Made by a program: the position numbers and the translations under genes. Under the pieces are notes generated by a model, which saw only the letters and a list, made by a program, of their open reading frames with translations, did no database searches and was not told where the DNA came from. From Mariniblastus sp. (GTDB lineage: Bacteria > Planctomycetota > Planctomycetia > Pirellulales > Pirellulaceae): DNA of 64,000 nucleotides. Of the stretch, positions 29,222 to 40,100 are shown one piece after another (position 1 is the first letter of the stretch; each line of letters begins with the position of its first letter). The stretch spans positions 1 to 64,000 of the forward strand of contig JAKVBF010000011.1 in NCBI GenBank assembly GCA_022447555.1, given 5' to 3'.

Positions 29222-29482
29222 TCACTCGCCCATAAATGGATTCGCCGCTATCTGGAGCACCGCAGTGACGATGATGGCAATGCTATAGACCGTCATCAAC
29301 TGGTTAATCCCCCAATCCTTGCATTTCACCCAGCCAATAATGAAGGCGCCCAACCCGCAGAAAACGAGAGACAAGATCCCTAACAGCGGACTGTCTTCCT
29401 TTTTGAAGGCCGTAAAGACCAACATGATCCAACAAACGAACGAGACGAAACTCGTGATTGAAAGTAACCCAGCCGTAATCAT
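29222..29482 (-). CDS. Small membrane protein, unknown function
   Basis: 86 residues with about three hydrophobic segments: residues ~5-25, ~33-50 and ~62-80. A short charged loop (FKKEDSPL) follows the first, and a cytoplasm-like VKCKDWGIN turn precedes the third. AAGGGAG sits seven bases before the ATG, which strongly supports translation. No family recognised. It is divergent from pdxA. Confidence 0.72.
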   Translation of the reverse strand: MITAGLLSITSFVSFVCWIMLVFTAFKKEDSPLLGILSLVFCGLGAFIIGWVKCKDWGINQLMTVYSIAIIVTAVLQIAANPFMGE

Positions 29483-29685
29483 AACGAACTCCCTTGTAGA
29501 ATGTGAACCGCGGCGGTATCAACTATTACCGCAAGTGTGATGGCCTCTTGATAACCCGATAACCCTTCATCCATTTCGCCATAGCGGCTTGAATCTGACG
29601 AGTAGATGTGAACGATTGTACAGACTGCTCGGTTTGAATTGCAATCCAAGTCAATCACGCGGCAAATGCCACCTATGAATCAATA

Positions 29686-30714
29686 ATGCTCCGATTACCC
29701 ACAATCACGATTACCATGGGCGATCCTGCTGGGATCGGCCCCGAGGTAGCGCTGGCCGCTCTGGCGAATCCCGCCGTACAGAGCGTCTGCCGGCCCGTCT
29801 TGTTGGGAGATGCGAAAATCCTCCGCCGGGTTGCCAGCCAGTGTCAACTCTCTCTACCCGAACGAGTCCTTTCAAAATCAGAATTGACCGCATCTGATTG
29901 GCAATCGATCGATCGTCCCACACTCATTGATTTTGGCAATGTGAATCCGGAAGGCTTCCATCCTGGCCACATCTCGGCAGCAACGGGCCAAGCTAGCTAC
30001 GACTACATTCAGTTCGCGATTGAACTGGCAGTGCAGGGGAGTGTTGATGGTGTCACAACCGGCCCGATTAACAAAGAGGCACTTCGAGCTGCGGGAATCA
30101 ATTTTCCCGGGCACACCGAAATTTTCAGTACCCAAACCGGCAGCCAAAGTAGCTGCATGATGCAATACTCTTCCGAAATAACCTGCAGCTTTGTAACGAC
30201 CCATGTCGGGTACCAACAAGTGACCGGTCTACTGACCGCCCAACGAATCCGAGAAGTCATCGAGCTCAGCGCCGAAGCACTGTCTCGAATCAAAAATATA
30301 GCCCCCGAAAAATTGCAGTTTGTCGTTTGTGGTCTCAACCCGCACGCCGGTGAATCCGGTCTATTCGGTCATGGTGAGGAGGAGAAGATCATCATGCCCG
30401 CCGTCACACAGGCTCGGCAACTGGGCCTGCGGGTCACCGCGCCCTTGCCTCCGGACACCTGCTTTTTACCTGAGCGTCGAAAAACGACCGATTGCTTCAT
30501 TTGCATGTACCACGATCAAGGTCATATCCCACTCAAGGCATTGGCCTTTGACGAAGCCGTCAATACCACGCTTGGATTACCCATCATCCGAACATCGGTC
30601 GACCATGGGACGGCGCTCGATATTGCCTGGCAAGCGATGGCCAAGCCAGCCAGTATGGTTCAAGCGATTCTTTTAGCCGCAGCGCTCGCATCGCAAACCG
30701 CCGCCACCAACTGA
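29686..30714 (+). CDS. pdxA: 4-hydroxythreonine-4-phosphate dehydrogenase
   Basis: NAD-dependent step in the DXP-dependent synthesis of pyridoxal phosphate. 342 residues, normal length. ITMGDPAGIGPE at the N-terminus is the family signature. TTGPINKEAL, FPGHTEIFS, VVCGLNPHAGE and MYHDQGHIPLK with metal-binding His residues follow, and the end has RTSVDHGTALDIAW. The initiating ATG has no strong ribosome binding site. It converges with the semialdehyde dehydrogenase gene. No other pdx gene is nearby. Confidence 0.95.
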   Translation: MLRLPTITITMGDPAGIGPEVALAALANPAVQSVCRPVLLGDAKILRRVASQCQLSLPERVLSKSELTASDWQSIDRPTLIDFGNVNPEGFHPGHISAATGQASYDYIQFAIELAVQGSVDGVTTGPINKEALRAAGINFPGHTEIFSTQTGSQSSCMMQYSSEITCSFVTTHVGYQQVTGLLTAQRIREVIELSAEALSRIKNIAPEKLQFVVCGLNPHAGESGLFGHGEEEKIIMPAVTQARQLGLRVTAPLPPDTCFLPERRKTTDCFICMYHDQGHIPLKALAFDEAVNTTLGLPIIRTSVDHGTALDIAWQAMAKPASMVQAILLAAALASQTAATN

Positions 30715-30778
30715 TTCTGGTAAAACTAGCCGATCACCACTATTCGTCTAACCAGCCCATTAAAGGCTTGCGCCGAGA

Positions 30779-32371
30779 TTATTCCGTAGACTTCGGTGGA
30801 ACGGGTGCCTGGGTCCATACTCCATCGACACTCCGCCAAACCCGAGTCGGATTCTCATCTCTCAACAGATCGGGCAACCGCTCTGGCCGAACGTTATCGT
30901 AGCACTGCAACATCCCAAATCGGATGACCGCCCCAGGCATCCCAACCGCGGTGACGCTCGGATGTCCCGTAGCGGGAAAAGGTCCACCATGATTCATCGC
31001 AGGGCTCACAGCGACTCCTGTCGGCATCTTATCATTCAATAAACGCCCCACTTTTTGACGTAAGACAGGTGCCATTCGGTCATAGGCCACATCGTCTCCA
31101 CCCTGAGTGTCCGAATAAATACAGCCTGTCAGATTCCCTTCGATATGGCTCACCACATCGATCGCCTGATCCACTGAATCGGCAATGACCAAAAGAGAGG
31201 CATTGCCAAATGCCTCGGTCTGCAGTGCCTCGGGAGCGGCCAGGAAATGTTCCGCCGTAACCCGCAACAGAGTATTGCCGTAACTGAATCCCTCTCCACC
31301 ACCCGGTTGACCGCCGCAAAGGACTTCAGCTCCAGCAGCCACGAGCGTCTGCACCGCGGCAGCCAATCCCTCCTGTCCAGAGCGAGAGAAGAGAGTGCCC
31401 ACCGGGGCAGCCTCGAACTGAGTGACCAAGGACTCCACGAACGAGTCCATTTGAGGGCCCCGACAAAGGATCACCAAACCTGGGTTCGTGCAAAACTGCC
31501 CCGTTCCCATCAAGCAGCTGCCGGTAAACTCGCTCGCTATATCGCTAGCCCGCTCGGCGAGGGCACCCGGCAAAATGATTGTTGGATTGACTGATGATAA
31601 CTCAAGATAAATCGGTTTCCCAACGGCATCGGCAGCCCCTTTCAGCTTTAATCCGGCCGAACGCGCACCGGTATAGCCGATCGCAGCCAAACGCGGATCA
31701 CGGGCAAGGCGTTCTCCATCGGCATGATCAATACGATAGACCATCTGCACGATCGCCGGCGGCATCCCTGTCTCGTCGGCCGCTAACTTGGCTTCACGAG
31801 CCAATATTCGGGTCGTTCCCGGATGCATGGAATTAGCCTTGGCAATCACTGGATTACCGGCCGCAATCGCGGCAGCAAAATCTCCGCCTGAAATACTTCC
31901 GAAGGCTAGCGGAAAATTATTCGGCCCGAAAACGGCGACCGGCCCCATCCCAGCTAGGCAGGAACGAATATTGGTTGCCGTATCAATCGTGGGTTGGGCC
32001 CAACTCGACGTACGACAAGCCTCTGCAGCCTGACGCAACTGCCCACATGTTCGGGGTAATTCGCCACCGGCAAGGCGGGTTGGCACCGGCAGGGCCGTCT
32101 CACGATGGGCCATTTCACAAATTTCTTCCGAGCAACCTTCCAAGCGATCTGCAAAGGCTTCTAGAAACAGGGAAATCTGTTCTCGCGGCATCGTTTGCAT
32201 GACGCGGAACGCATCGACGGCGGCATTTAATGCCTCTTCGCAATCGGACCAACGACTGACTGGATAGTGATCTGGCAAAACGTCACCGGCAGCGGGGTCC
32301 GAGGCCTGAAACCAAGCATCGCTATCTGCGTCGCGCCACTGCCCACCTACTAATACCTGATGCTTCGCCAT
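30779..32371 (-). CDS. 2-oxoglutarate semialdehyde (2,5-dioxovalerate) dehydrogenase
   Basis: Oxidises 2-oxoglutarate semialdehyde to 2-oxoglutarate, the last step of hydroxyproline breakdown. From the ATG at 32371 (AGGAA upstream) it has 530 residues. Aldehyde dehydrogenase features: FGPNNFPLAFG (cofactor loop), YTGARSAG, catalytic Glu in YLELSSVNP and catalytic Cys in GTGQFCTNPG; the last motif is typical of the KGSADH subgroup. The frame is open further upstream to 32455 but those residues do not fit the family. The gene is divergent from the three other hydroxyproline genes across ~160 bases that probably hold a shared control region; no regulator gene is adjacent. Substrate is inferred from subgroup and context. 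Confidence 0.9.
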   Translation of the reverse strand: MAKHQVLVGGQWRDADSDAWFQASDPAAGDVLPDHYPVSRWSDCEEALNAAVDAFRVMQTMPREQISLFLEAFADRLEGCSEEICEMAHRETALPVPTRLAGGELPRTCGQLRQAAEACRTSSWAQPTIDTATNIRSCLAGMGPVAVFGPNNFPLAFGSISGGDFAAAIAAGNPVIAKANSMHPGTTRILAREAKLAADETGMPPAIVQMVYRIDHADGERLARDPRLAAIGYTGARSAGLKLKGAADAVGKPIYLELSSVNPTIILPGALAERASDIASEFTGSCLMGTGQFCTNPGLVILCRGPQMDSFVESLVTQFEAAPVGTLFSRSGQEGLAAAVQTLVAAGAEVLCGGQPGGGEGFSYGNTLLRVTAEHFLAAPEALQTEAFGNASLLVIADSVDQAIDVVSHIEGNLTGCIYSDTQGGDDVAYDRMAPVLRQKVGRLLNDKMPTGVAVSPAMNHGGPFPATGHPSVTAVGMPGAVIRFGMLQCYDNVRPERLPDLLRDENPTRVWRSVDGVWTQAPVPPKSTE

Positions 32372-32532
32372 GCTTGTCGTTCCTATTTGGGTTATCTTCT
32401 CTGAGGAATTACTGGTTCGAAAGTTGACTTTTTTCACGAAATGCCATATCGTCACGTTCTCTCAAATCGCGACCTCATTGTCAATTGTCGCCGCCTCTGC
32501 AACACCGCTTAATGGGAAAAGGATCAATCATA

Positions 32533-33438
32533 ATGAACGTCAACTGGCACGGCGTTTTACCGGCAGCGACCACTCAATTCAACGACGACCAGTCGCTGAA
32601 CTTGCCGGCGACCATGAAACATCTCGACGCCATGATCGAAGCGGGAATCCACGGCTTGATCATGCTGGGAACAGTCGGCGAGAACTGCTCGTTGGAATAC
32701 CATGAAAAAATCGAGCTGCTCAAAGCAACGGTGAACCATGTGAATGGACGCATTCCAGTTCTGACTGGGGTGGCAGAATACACCACCGCGTTAGCCTGCC
32801 GATTTGCGGCCGACGCTGAGGCAGCCGGGGTGGACGGTCTCATGGTGTTACCCGCGATGGTTTACAACTCGGACGCTCGAGAGACAGTGGCCCATTTTCG
32901 GGCTGTGGCGGCAGCATCTGATTTGCCAATCATGATTTACAACAACCCAGTATCCTACAAAGTAGACATCAAACCCGAGACGTTCGCCGAGATGGCTGAC
33001 GAGCCAAAATTCGTCGCGATCAAGGAATCGTCCGAGGACGTGCGGCGAATCACGGATATCAAAAACGTGTGTGGCGACCGCTACCTCCTGTTTTCCGGCG
33101 TCGATGATCTGGTCCTGGAAAGTATCATGCTTGGAGCCATCGGATGGGTCTCGGGATTGGTGAATGCCTTTCCGGCAGAAAACCGATTACTTTGGGACTT
33201 GGCAATGGAAGGAAACTACGAAGCCGCCGTCAAAGTCTACCGTTGGTACACGCCGTTACTTCATCTCGACACCCACCCAAAACTGGTACAGTACATCAAG
33301 CTGGCCGTGCAGGAGTGCGGACTGGGAACTGAATTGACCCGCGCACCACGCTTACCGATTATTGGTGAGGAACGCGACAAAGTGTTGAAGATCATCCGGG
33401 ATGGCATCCGGACGCGTCCCGTACCCCAAAACGTCTAA
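32533..33438 (+). CDS. DHDPS-family lyase, probable 1-pyrroline-4-hydroxy-2-carboxylate deaminase
   Basis: 301 residues from the ATG at 32533, preceded by AAAGGATC. The dihydrodipicolinate synthase/N-acetylneuraminate lyase fold is clear: LGTVGENCSLEYHEK, MIYNNPVSY with the conserved Tyr, and the Schiff-base Lys in FVAIKESSED. In hydroxyproline catabolism this family supplies the enzyme that converts pyrroline-4-hydroxy-2-carboxylate to 2-oxoglutarate semialdehyde plus ammonia. The function is assigned from the neighbours: an epimerase and a FAD dehydrogenase follow at once, and the semialdehyde dehydrogenase is divergent. On sequence alone a ketodeoxy-sugar lyase would be possible. Confidence 0.85.
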   Translation: MNVNWHGVLPAATTQFNDDQSLNLPATMKHLDAMIEAGIHGLIMLGTVGENCSLEYHEKIELLKATVNHVNGRIPVLTGVAEYTTALACRFAADAEAAGVDGLMVLPAMVYNSDARETVAHFRAVAAASDLPIMIYNNPVSYKVDIKPETFAEMADEPKFVAIKESSEDVRRITDIKNVCGDRYLLFSGVDDLVLESIMLGAIGWVSGLVNAFPAENRLLWDLAMEGNYEAAVKVYRWYTPLLHLDTHPKLVQYIKLAVQECGLGTELTRAPRLPIIGEERDKVLKIIRDGIRTRPVPQNV

Positions 33439-33463
33439 ACCCAAAAGAAAAGTCGTTAGACTG

Positions 33464-34402
33464 ATGCAACAGATTCGAGTCATCGACTCCCACACGGGCG
33501 GCGAGCCAACCCGAATTATCGTAGAAGGGGGTCCCGACCTCGGTACGGGGTCGATGGCCGAGCGCGCTGAAATCTTTAAGAACGAATTTGATGCAATTCG
33601 AACAGCCGTGGTCTCCGAGCCACGGGGCTCAGATGTCTGGATTGGCGGACTGCTGTGTGAACCTTGCGATTCAAACTGCACCGCGGGAATTATTTTTTTC
33701 AACACGGCGAGTTACCTCGGGATGTGCGGACATGGGACGATCGGTCTGATGGTCACCCTGCAACATTTAGGTCGCATCGCGCCGGGTGAACACTCGCTCG
33801 AAACACCTGTCGGCACGATCCTGACACGACTCGAACCCAACAATCGAGTGACACTAACGAATGTTCCGAGCTACCGATTGTGTGCCAATGTAGAAATTGA
33901 AGTCCCAGGATTTGGTCCCGTCATCGGTGACGTTGCCTGGGGAGGGAATTGGTTTTTCTGCGTCAAAAATCTGGAAGAGGATCTAAGCCTCTCCAACGAA
34001 CCCCATCTCACTCAGTTGACCAAGAGGATTCGAAACAGCCTGCAACAACACCAGATAACGGGCGTTAACGGAGAAATGATCGATCATATTGAGTTATACG
34101 GACCCGCCAGAAAACCCGAGAATCACAGTCGCAATTTTGTACTGACACCGGGCGGTTCCTACGATCGCTCGCCCTGCGGCACGGGAACCAGCGCCAAGCT
34201 CGCTTGTCTGGCGGCAGACGGGTTACTGGAACCCGGAGACAAATGGCGTCAGGAGAGCATCGTTGGAAGTCTCTTCGAATGCTCTTATGAAGCCGATGGA
34301 GAACGGGTGATTCCCACCCTCACCGGCCAAGCTTATATCAGCGCTGAATCGACCTTGATTTTTGACCCGGCCGATCCTTATCGCACGGGGATCGATTCAT
34401 GA
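33464..34402 (+). CDS. 4-hydroxyproline 2-epimerase (proline racemase family)
   Basis: Interconverts trans-4-hydroxy-L-proline and cis-4-hydroxy-D-proline without cofactor. 312 residues from the ATG at 33464. IDSHTGGEPTR opens the protein. Both catalytic Cys are present: GMCGHGTIG in the first half and DRSPCGTGTSAK in the second. The Cys/Cys pair marks an epimerase or racemase rather than the related trans-3-hydroxyproline dehydratase, where one Cys is replaced by Ser or Thr. The stop overlaps the start of the next gene as ATGA, so translation is probably coupled. The frame extends upstream into the previous gene, but those residues do not fit. Confidence 0.92.
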   Translation: MQQIRVIDSHTGGEPTRIIVEGGPDLGTGSMAERAEIFKNEFDAIRTAVVSEPRGSDVWIGGLLCEPCDSNCTAGIIFFNTASYLGMCGHGTIGLMVTLQHLGRIAPGEHSLETPVGTILTRLEPNNRVTLTNVPSYRLCANVEIEVPGFGPVIGDVAWGGNWFFCVKNLEEDLSLSNEPHLTQLTKRIRNSLQQHQITGVNGEMIDHIELYGPARKPENHSRNFVLTPGGSYDRSPCGTGTSAKLACLAADGLLEPGDKWRQESIVGSLFECSYEADGERVIPTLTGQAYISAESTLIFDPADPYRTGIDS

Positions 34403-35661
34403 ACGATCGTCAGGAAACCGTTGTTGTCATCGGTGGCGGCGTGATCGGTACGATGTGCGCTTGGTACCTGCATCGGGCCGGACAGACGGTCACATTAGTC
34501 GACCGCGAGGCCTTTGGAGCAGCGTGCTCCCATGGTAACTGTGGCTATGTCTCTCCTAGTCACATTCTGCCACTTCCCCAACCAGGTGCTATCTCGACTA
34601 CGCTCAAAGCGATGCTGGGAAGGAACTCCCCGCTTTCTATTAAGCCACGTTTTTCTCCAAGTCTCTGGAGCTGGTTGTGGAATTTTTCGCGACGCTGCAA
34701 CCGAGAAGACATGCTTGAGGCGGCTACTGGACGGCACTGTCTTCTTCAATCTTCCAAGCAGCTTTATCAACAGTTGATCTCCGAGCAGAAAATAGATTGT
34801 GAATGGCAGGAACGAGGTATTCTGTTCGTCTTTAACTCGACGTCGGAATTCGAGGAATACACGCATACCAACGAGATGCTATCCGACCGGTTCGGTGTGA
34901 CAGCAACACCCTACGACGGCCAAAAATTGGTCGATCTTGAACCCGCTCTTAAGCCAGGACTTGGAGGCGCTTGGCACTACGAAGGGGATTGCCATCTCAG
35001 ACCGGACAAATTTCTATCACAAATGAGAAAACAACTCGAATCGCGTGGCGTCGAAATTGTTGAGCATTTTTCGGTAAACAATTTTTATTCTGAACAGGGG
35101 AGGGCGCGGGCGGTGAGCGACGGCCAGCGTGTCTTGGAAGCAGATCGATTTGTCGTCGCGACCGGTGCCCTGACGCCATTTCTGAACACGCATTTAGGCT
35201 GCCAAATCCCAATTCAACCAGGCAAGGGGTATTCACTGACGATGCCCCAGCCGAAACGCGGTCCAACTTACCCAATGATTTTTGAAGAGCACCGCGTTGC
35301 CATCACGCCGATGCAATCAAAGTATCGAATTGGGTCAACGATGGAATTTGCTGGATATGACACGAAGATCAACCGGAAACGGTTGCAACTGCTTCGGACT
35401 TCGGCAGCCCATTATCTTCACGAGCCCGAATGCGAGCCGATCGAAGAAGAGTGGTATGGATGGCGACCGATGACATGGGATGGTAAACCGTTTATTGACC
35501 GCAGCCCTGCAATGAAGAATGTCTGGGTGGCAGCAGGCCACAACATGCTAGGGCTGAGCATGGCCACGGGTACCGGAAAATTAATTCAAGAGTTAATGCT
35601 GGAGGAACCACCGCACCTCGACCCGGCGCATTATTCGATTTCTCGAATCAAGAAAAAATGA
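34399..35661 (+). CDS. FAD-dependent D-hydroxyproline dehydrogenase (DadA-like)
   Basis: 420 residues. VVVIGGGVIGTMCAWYLHRAG is the FAD-binding Rossmann motif, followed by Glu/Asp-ended strand TLVDRE. CSHGNCGYVSPSHILPLPQPG, IQPGKGYSLT and the C-terminal WYGWRPMTWDGKPFID...GHNMLGLSMATGTGKLI are DadA/DAO-type motifs. In this operon it should oxidise cis-4-hydroxy-D-proline to pyrroline-4-hydroxy-2-carboxylate, passing electrons to the respiratory chain or O2. It overlaps the epimerase gene by four bases and ends one base before the convergent DUF1501 gene's stop, leaving no room for a separate terminator. Confidence 0.88.
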   Translation: MNDRQETVVVIGGGVIGTMCAWYLHRAGQTVTLVDREAFGAACSHGNCGYVSPSHILPLPQPGAISTTLKAMLGRNSPLSIKPRFSPSLWSWLWNFSRRCNREDMLEAATGRHCLLQSSKQLYQQLISEQKIDCEWQERGILFVFNSTSEFEEYTHTNEMLSDRFGVTATPYDGQKLVDLEPALKPGLGGAWHYEGDCHLRPDKFLSQMRKQLESRGVEIVEHFSVNNFYSEQGRARAVSDGQRVLEADRFVVATGALTPFLNTHLGCQIPIQPGKGYSLTMPQPKRGPTYPMIFEEHRVAITPMQSKYRIGSTMEFAGYDTKINRKRLQLLRTSAAHYLHEPECEPIEEEWYGWRPMTWDGKPFIDRSPAMKNVWVAAGHNMLGLSMATGTGKLIQELMLEEPPHLDPAHYSISRIKKK

Positions 35662-37131
35662 TCAGGCCAGAATCGGCTCAACAACGTGACCGTGAACATC
35701 GGTCAAACGATAACGTCTGCCTTGATGACGATAGGTCAGGCGCTCATGATCGATTCCCAACAAATGCAGAAGGGTGGCCTGAAGATCGTGAACGTGCACA
35801 CCATTTTTAGCAACGTTGTATCCGTACTCATCGGTTTCTCCATAAGAGAACCCTGGTTTGATACCACCGCCAGCCATCCACATCGAATAGCATCGGGGAT
35901 GATGATCGCGTCCAAAGTTATTACCATTAAATACGCCCTGGCAATAATTCGTGCGGCCAAATTCACCCGCCCAAACGACCAAGGTATCCTCGAGCATCCC
36001 GCGCCGTTTTAAGTCTTGTACCAAAGCGGCCGAAGGCTGATCCGTCTCGCGGCACTGTGTCCCAAGGCCACCCGGCAAACCACCATGCTGATCCCATCCC
36101 GGGTGATAGAGCTGGATGAACCGCACGCCGCGCTCAGCCAAGCGACGAGCTAACAGGCAATTGGCGGCAAACGAGCCGGGTTTGGCAACATCGGGCCCGT
36201 ACAGCTCAAGCGTCTCTTTTGATTCACTAGAGACATCGACAACGTCCGGAATCGACGACTGCATTTTAAAAGCTAATTCGTATTGGGCAATTCGGGTTTC
36301 CAGTTGGGGGTCGACTTTGTCGGTCAGCTGTAGCTGATGGAGCTGCTGCAAGGCATCCAGCATACGGTGACGACTTGATGGATTGATGCCTCCCGGATTG
36401 TTCAGATAAAGCACTGGATCTTTTCCAGAGCGGAAACGGACACCTTGATGGCGGGCGGGAAGAAAACCACTACCCCACAAACGGGAAACTAGCGGCTGAC
36501 CTCCCTTACTCTTCGTCACCATCACAACAAAAGAGGGCAGATTCTCATTAGCACTACCCAACCCATAATCCAGCCACGCCCCCATGCTTGGGCGACCTGA
36601 AAACTGAGATCCGGTCTGCATGAATGTCACACCGGGGCCATGATTAATCGCCTCGGTATACATCGATTTCACAACACACATCTCGTCGGCAATCTTGGCC
36701 GTGTAAGGCAAGAGCTCACTAAACCATTGCCCCGACTGACCATGCTGCTGAAATTTAAACGGTGAACCGACCAGAGGTAAACTCGATTGATTCCCGCTCA
36801 TACCAGTCAATCGCTGCCCTTTGCGGATTGAATCCGGCAATTGCTCGCCCTGCACTTTGTTCAGATGCGGTTTGTAATCGAGCAGATCGATTTGAGAAGG
36901 GCCACCACTTTGAAAGAGAAAAATCACCCGCTTCGCTTTGGCCGGGTGATGCAACGCCTTCATCACGCCTCGAGACTTGGAATTCTCATCAACGCCGGTA
37001 GTCCGAGCTAACAACCGACCGCCAAGCATGTCCGACAGTGCCCAGCCTCCCAGACCCATTCCGAACCGACTCAACCAACCGCGCCGCGACATTCCCAAAT
37101 TTGATTCATAACCGGTGCATGTCTGTTTCAT
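35662..37131 (-). CDS. DUF1501 protein (sulfatase-like fold), Tat-type signal
   Basis: 489 residues from the ATG at 37131, with AGGA seven bases upstream; a GTG at 37155 overlaps the preceding gene. SRRGWLSRFGMGLGGWALSDML is a twin-Arg-like export signal. LFQSGGPSQIDLLDYKP, MYTEAINHGPGVTFMQTGSQ, FIQLYHPGWDQHGGL, VVWAGEFGRTNYCQG and GRDHHPRCYSMWMAGGGIK are DUF1501 hallmarks, with metal-ligand-like Asp/His residues of the alkaline phosphatase superfamily. DUF1501 genes typically accompany a PSD1/DUF1553 cytochrome gene, as here (seven-base gap). Biochemical role unknown; sulfated polysaccharide handling is an inference from general context. Confidence 0.92.
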   Translation of the reverse strand: MKQTCTGYESNLGMSRRGWLSRFGMGLGGWALSDMLGGRLLARTTGVDENSKSRGVMKALHHPAKAKRVIFLFQSGGPSQIDLLDYKPHLNKVQGEQLPDSIRKGQRLTGMSGNQSSLPLVGSPFKFQQHGQSGQWFSELLPYTAKIADEMCVVKSMYTEAINHGPGVTFMQTGSQFSGRPSMGAWLDYGLGSANENLPSFVVMVTKSKGGQPLVSRLWGSGFLPARHQGVRFRSGKDPVLYLNNPGGINPSSRHRMLDALQQLHQLQLTDKVDPQLETRIAQYELAFKMQSSIPDVVDVSSESKETLELYGPDVAKPGSFAANCLLARRLAERGVRFIQLYHPGWDQHGGLPGGLGTQCRETDQPSAALVQDLKRRGMLEDTLVVWAGEFGRTNYCQGVFNGNNFGRDHHPRCYSMWMAGGGIKPGFSYGETDEYGYNVAKNGVHVHDLQATLLHLLGIDHERLTYRHQGRRYRLTDVHGHVVEPILA

Positions 37132-37138
37132 CTGATTC

Positions 37139-40100
37139 CTAACGCTTTGTGACACATTCGTCGTGATTGATCAATGTATTTGCCACACTCGACCAAGCCG
37201 CCAACAAAGGGAGATCTTGCGGCGGTTGATCCTTCGGCTCAGGGCCCGAACGACCCACCAACTCACCATCCAGATACATGCGAATTCTTCCATCCTTAGT
37301 ATTCACCGCGCAAACAACATGAGACCAACGCCCCGCTTGCGGAGAGCGACTTCCCATGACTTGGATCCCGCCAACGAAAAATCGCAAGCCTTGATGTAAA
37401 TCCAGAAAAACACCGTCGCCCGTACCTGGGGTGACCTTATCCCAAATTCGCCCACGGCCAATCTGATCGGGGTGAAGCCATGCCTCTAGGGTGAAGCCAT
37501 CGGGAAATACGAGTTTTGATGTCTTTGGAAAGACGACATGATCATCGACCCACGGAGAGGGCAAACCTTCTACCTTCTGAAACGTGTCTGGGATTTGATT
37601 TGATATGCGAGCTGTCGATCCAATGGAAACGTTTTCCCTAGGCCCCGCTTCCGCCAATTGTCGAATTTGGTCAGCATTCAGCTCACTGGCAAACAATTGG
37701 GCTCGACCAAACTTCCCCGCCAACGCCTCATCTCCATTGGGGGTCACACCGAGTCGGAAGTCGTGAGTATTCATCTCCATTTGTATTTTGGCTGATGCTC
37801 CATAATCGCCAAACTTCCCTTGCGAAAGATACTCTCTGGCCGCATCCGGATCCGCCTTGAAATAATCCAATTGCGAGAGGAATAGTTTTTGTATGATCGT
37901 CACTTCTACTTCGGTGGGTCGGCGACTGGTCAATATACGAAACATATCAACGGCGACTTCCTCAGAATGATCGTCCCCATGTTGCTCGATGAGTCGGTAG
38001 CTCAAAGCCCGAGCTGCCTCAACGAATTGCGGACCATTTAACATCGCCAATGCCTGTAATGGTGATGAGGTTCGTTCTCTTTTCACACGGCAAACATCCC
38101 GTTTGGCTGCGTCGAGCGCCATCATCACAGGAGCTGGCCCTGTCCGTTTCCAATAAGTATATAAAGAGCGACGATAAAGACCTTCCCCCGAATCGGGACT
38201 CGACGGTTTAAACGATGCAGCCAACTCATAAGGTTTGGCTGGTGCGCCACCCAACTTATCCACCATCAAACCGCTACTGGACAACACACTATCTCTTAAC
38301 ATCTCGGCGGGCAAACGGTAGGAGGGGGCTCGCGCCAACCACTTATTTTCCGGATCACGCTCTAACAGATCGGCGGTCACTTCGCTCGACTGACGGTAGG
38401 CGGTGGACATCACCATCTGCTTAAGCAACCGCTTCAAGTTCCAACCATTGGAAACAAAATCGTTGGCGAGCCAATCGAGCAAGTCCGGATGCGTCGGCGG
38501 CAAACCTTGCCGCCCAAAATCTTCGGGGGTTTGGACAATGCCTGCCCCAAAGATCAACTGCCAGTAATGATTCACGGCCACCCGCGCCGTTAGCGGATGC
38601 TGGGGATCGGTCAACCAACGAGCCAAACCAAGCCGATTTCGCGGTAGCTCGGAATCCATCTCAGGCAAGACCGAAGGGGTCGCTGCCGATACCTGCTGCT
38701 GAGGATGACTGTAAAGTCCCCGCTCTAGGACATGCGTCGGTCGTGGCTGAGGCATTTCCCGCATGACCATAATTTCCTTGACCCCATCCAAAGTAGCGCA
38801 ATACTGTTTCCGCGCCTGCAGTAATTGGCCACGATAGGCAGCGAAATCCTCCGACCTGTTTTTCCGAAGATGTTGAGCGATCGTCTCTGCCTGTTTTGGT
38901 GTCAACACGGAGTCGGTGGCCAGACGTTGCCATTTATTTTTTAGCGATACGCTACCCTGTGCGAGAGCCACTTCCAAATCGGACAATTGCCGGTCGTAAA
39001 CACGGAACTGTGAAACCTGTCCACCCGTAAATCCACGATCGCGAAACCGTTCACCGATTGCTAGATTGTCTCCACCACCTCCGGTAATATTTTTGGTGAG
39101 GTGGTCCCTGACAATATCTAGCTCAGCCCGCTGGCCGTCGACAAAAATAGCAAGTCCCTCGGCGGACATACTACCATCATAGACGACCGAAACATTGACC
39201 CACTGGTTGACGGGGACAGGCTCCTTTGTTTTGACCCGTATCGCATTTCCCGGCCAAAAGTGAATCAACGACGCACTTAACTTTCCATCTTCCAACAGCA
39301 GTTGATAGCCGCGACTGCCGGCATCGGTCCAAGCGCGAGAGCGGTGGAAAATGACGGCACGCTCTTTGACGTCGGGAGTCTGCAGTGACAGACTGATCGA
39401 GAACGGCTGATAACGCCTAAAGTTACCCGTCTTTAAGACAACCGCGTCATCGCCTGTTAACTTCACTGCCGGATTACCCTCCGCATCCTTGGTTTGCGCA
39501 TTGCGGCCATTGACGCTCGAAAAATCGACGCTTTCGATTGGCTCTCTTCCCACCAACTCGAGAGCCTGTCGAATCGTGGCGGGAGATTTTAAATCAAACG
39601 ATTCTTCCGGCCTTTTTGCCTCGGCTTCTTGCGTCGCTTGTTTTAGACGAATCAAGGCTTGTTTCTGTTCCTCGTTTAAAAGCTGCAGCGTGGGAGTTGG
39701 AATCGAACCCGTAAAGAATGAATACAAACCCGACTCATCGATGTTGTTGAAAAAAGAGAAGAGTTGATAGTACTCTTTTTGAGTAACGGGATCGAACTTA
39801 TGGTCGTGACATCGAGCACATTCCATCGTCAATCCTAAAAACGCAGTCGCAAATGTTTGAGTGCGATCAGCAACATACTCAACGCGGAATTCTTCTTCGA
39901 CACTTCCCCCCTCCACCTTTTGTGGATGCAATCGCCCAAAGGTGGTCGCCAAAATCTGGTCATCCGTCGCATCGGGCAACAAGTCACCCGCAATCTGTTC
40001 AACCATGAACTGGTCGTAAGCTAGGTTCTTGTTAAAGGCACGAATCACCCAATCACGCCAAGGCCAGACGAAACGGTCACGATCGACCTGATACCCATAC

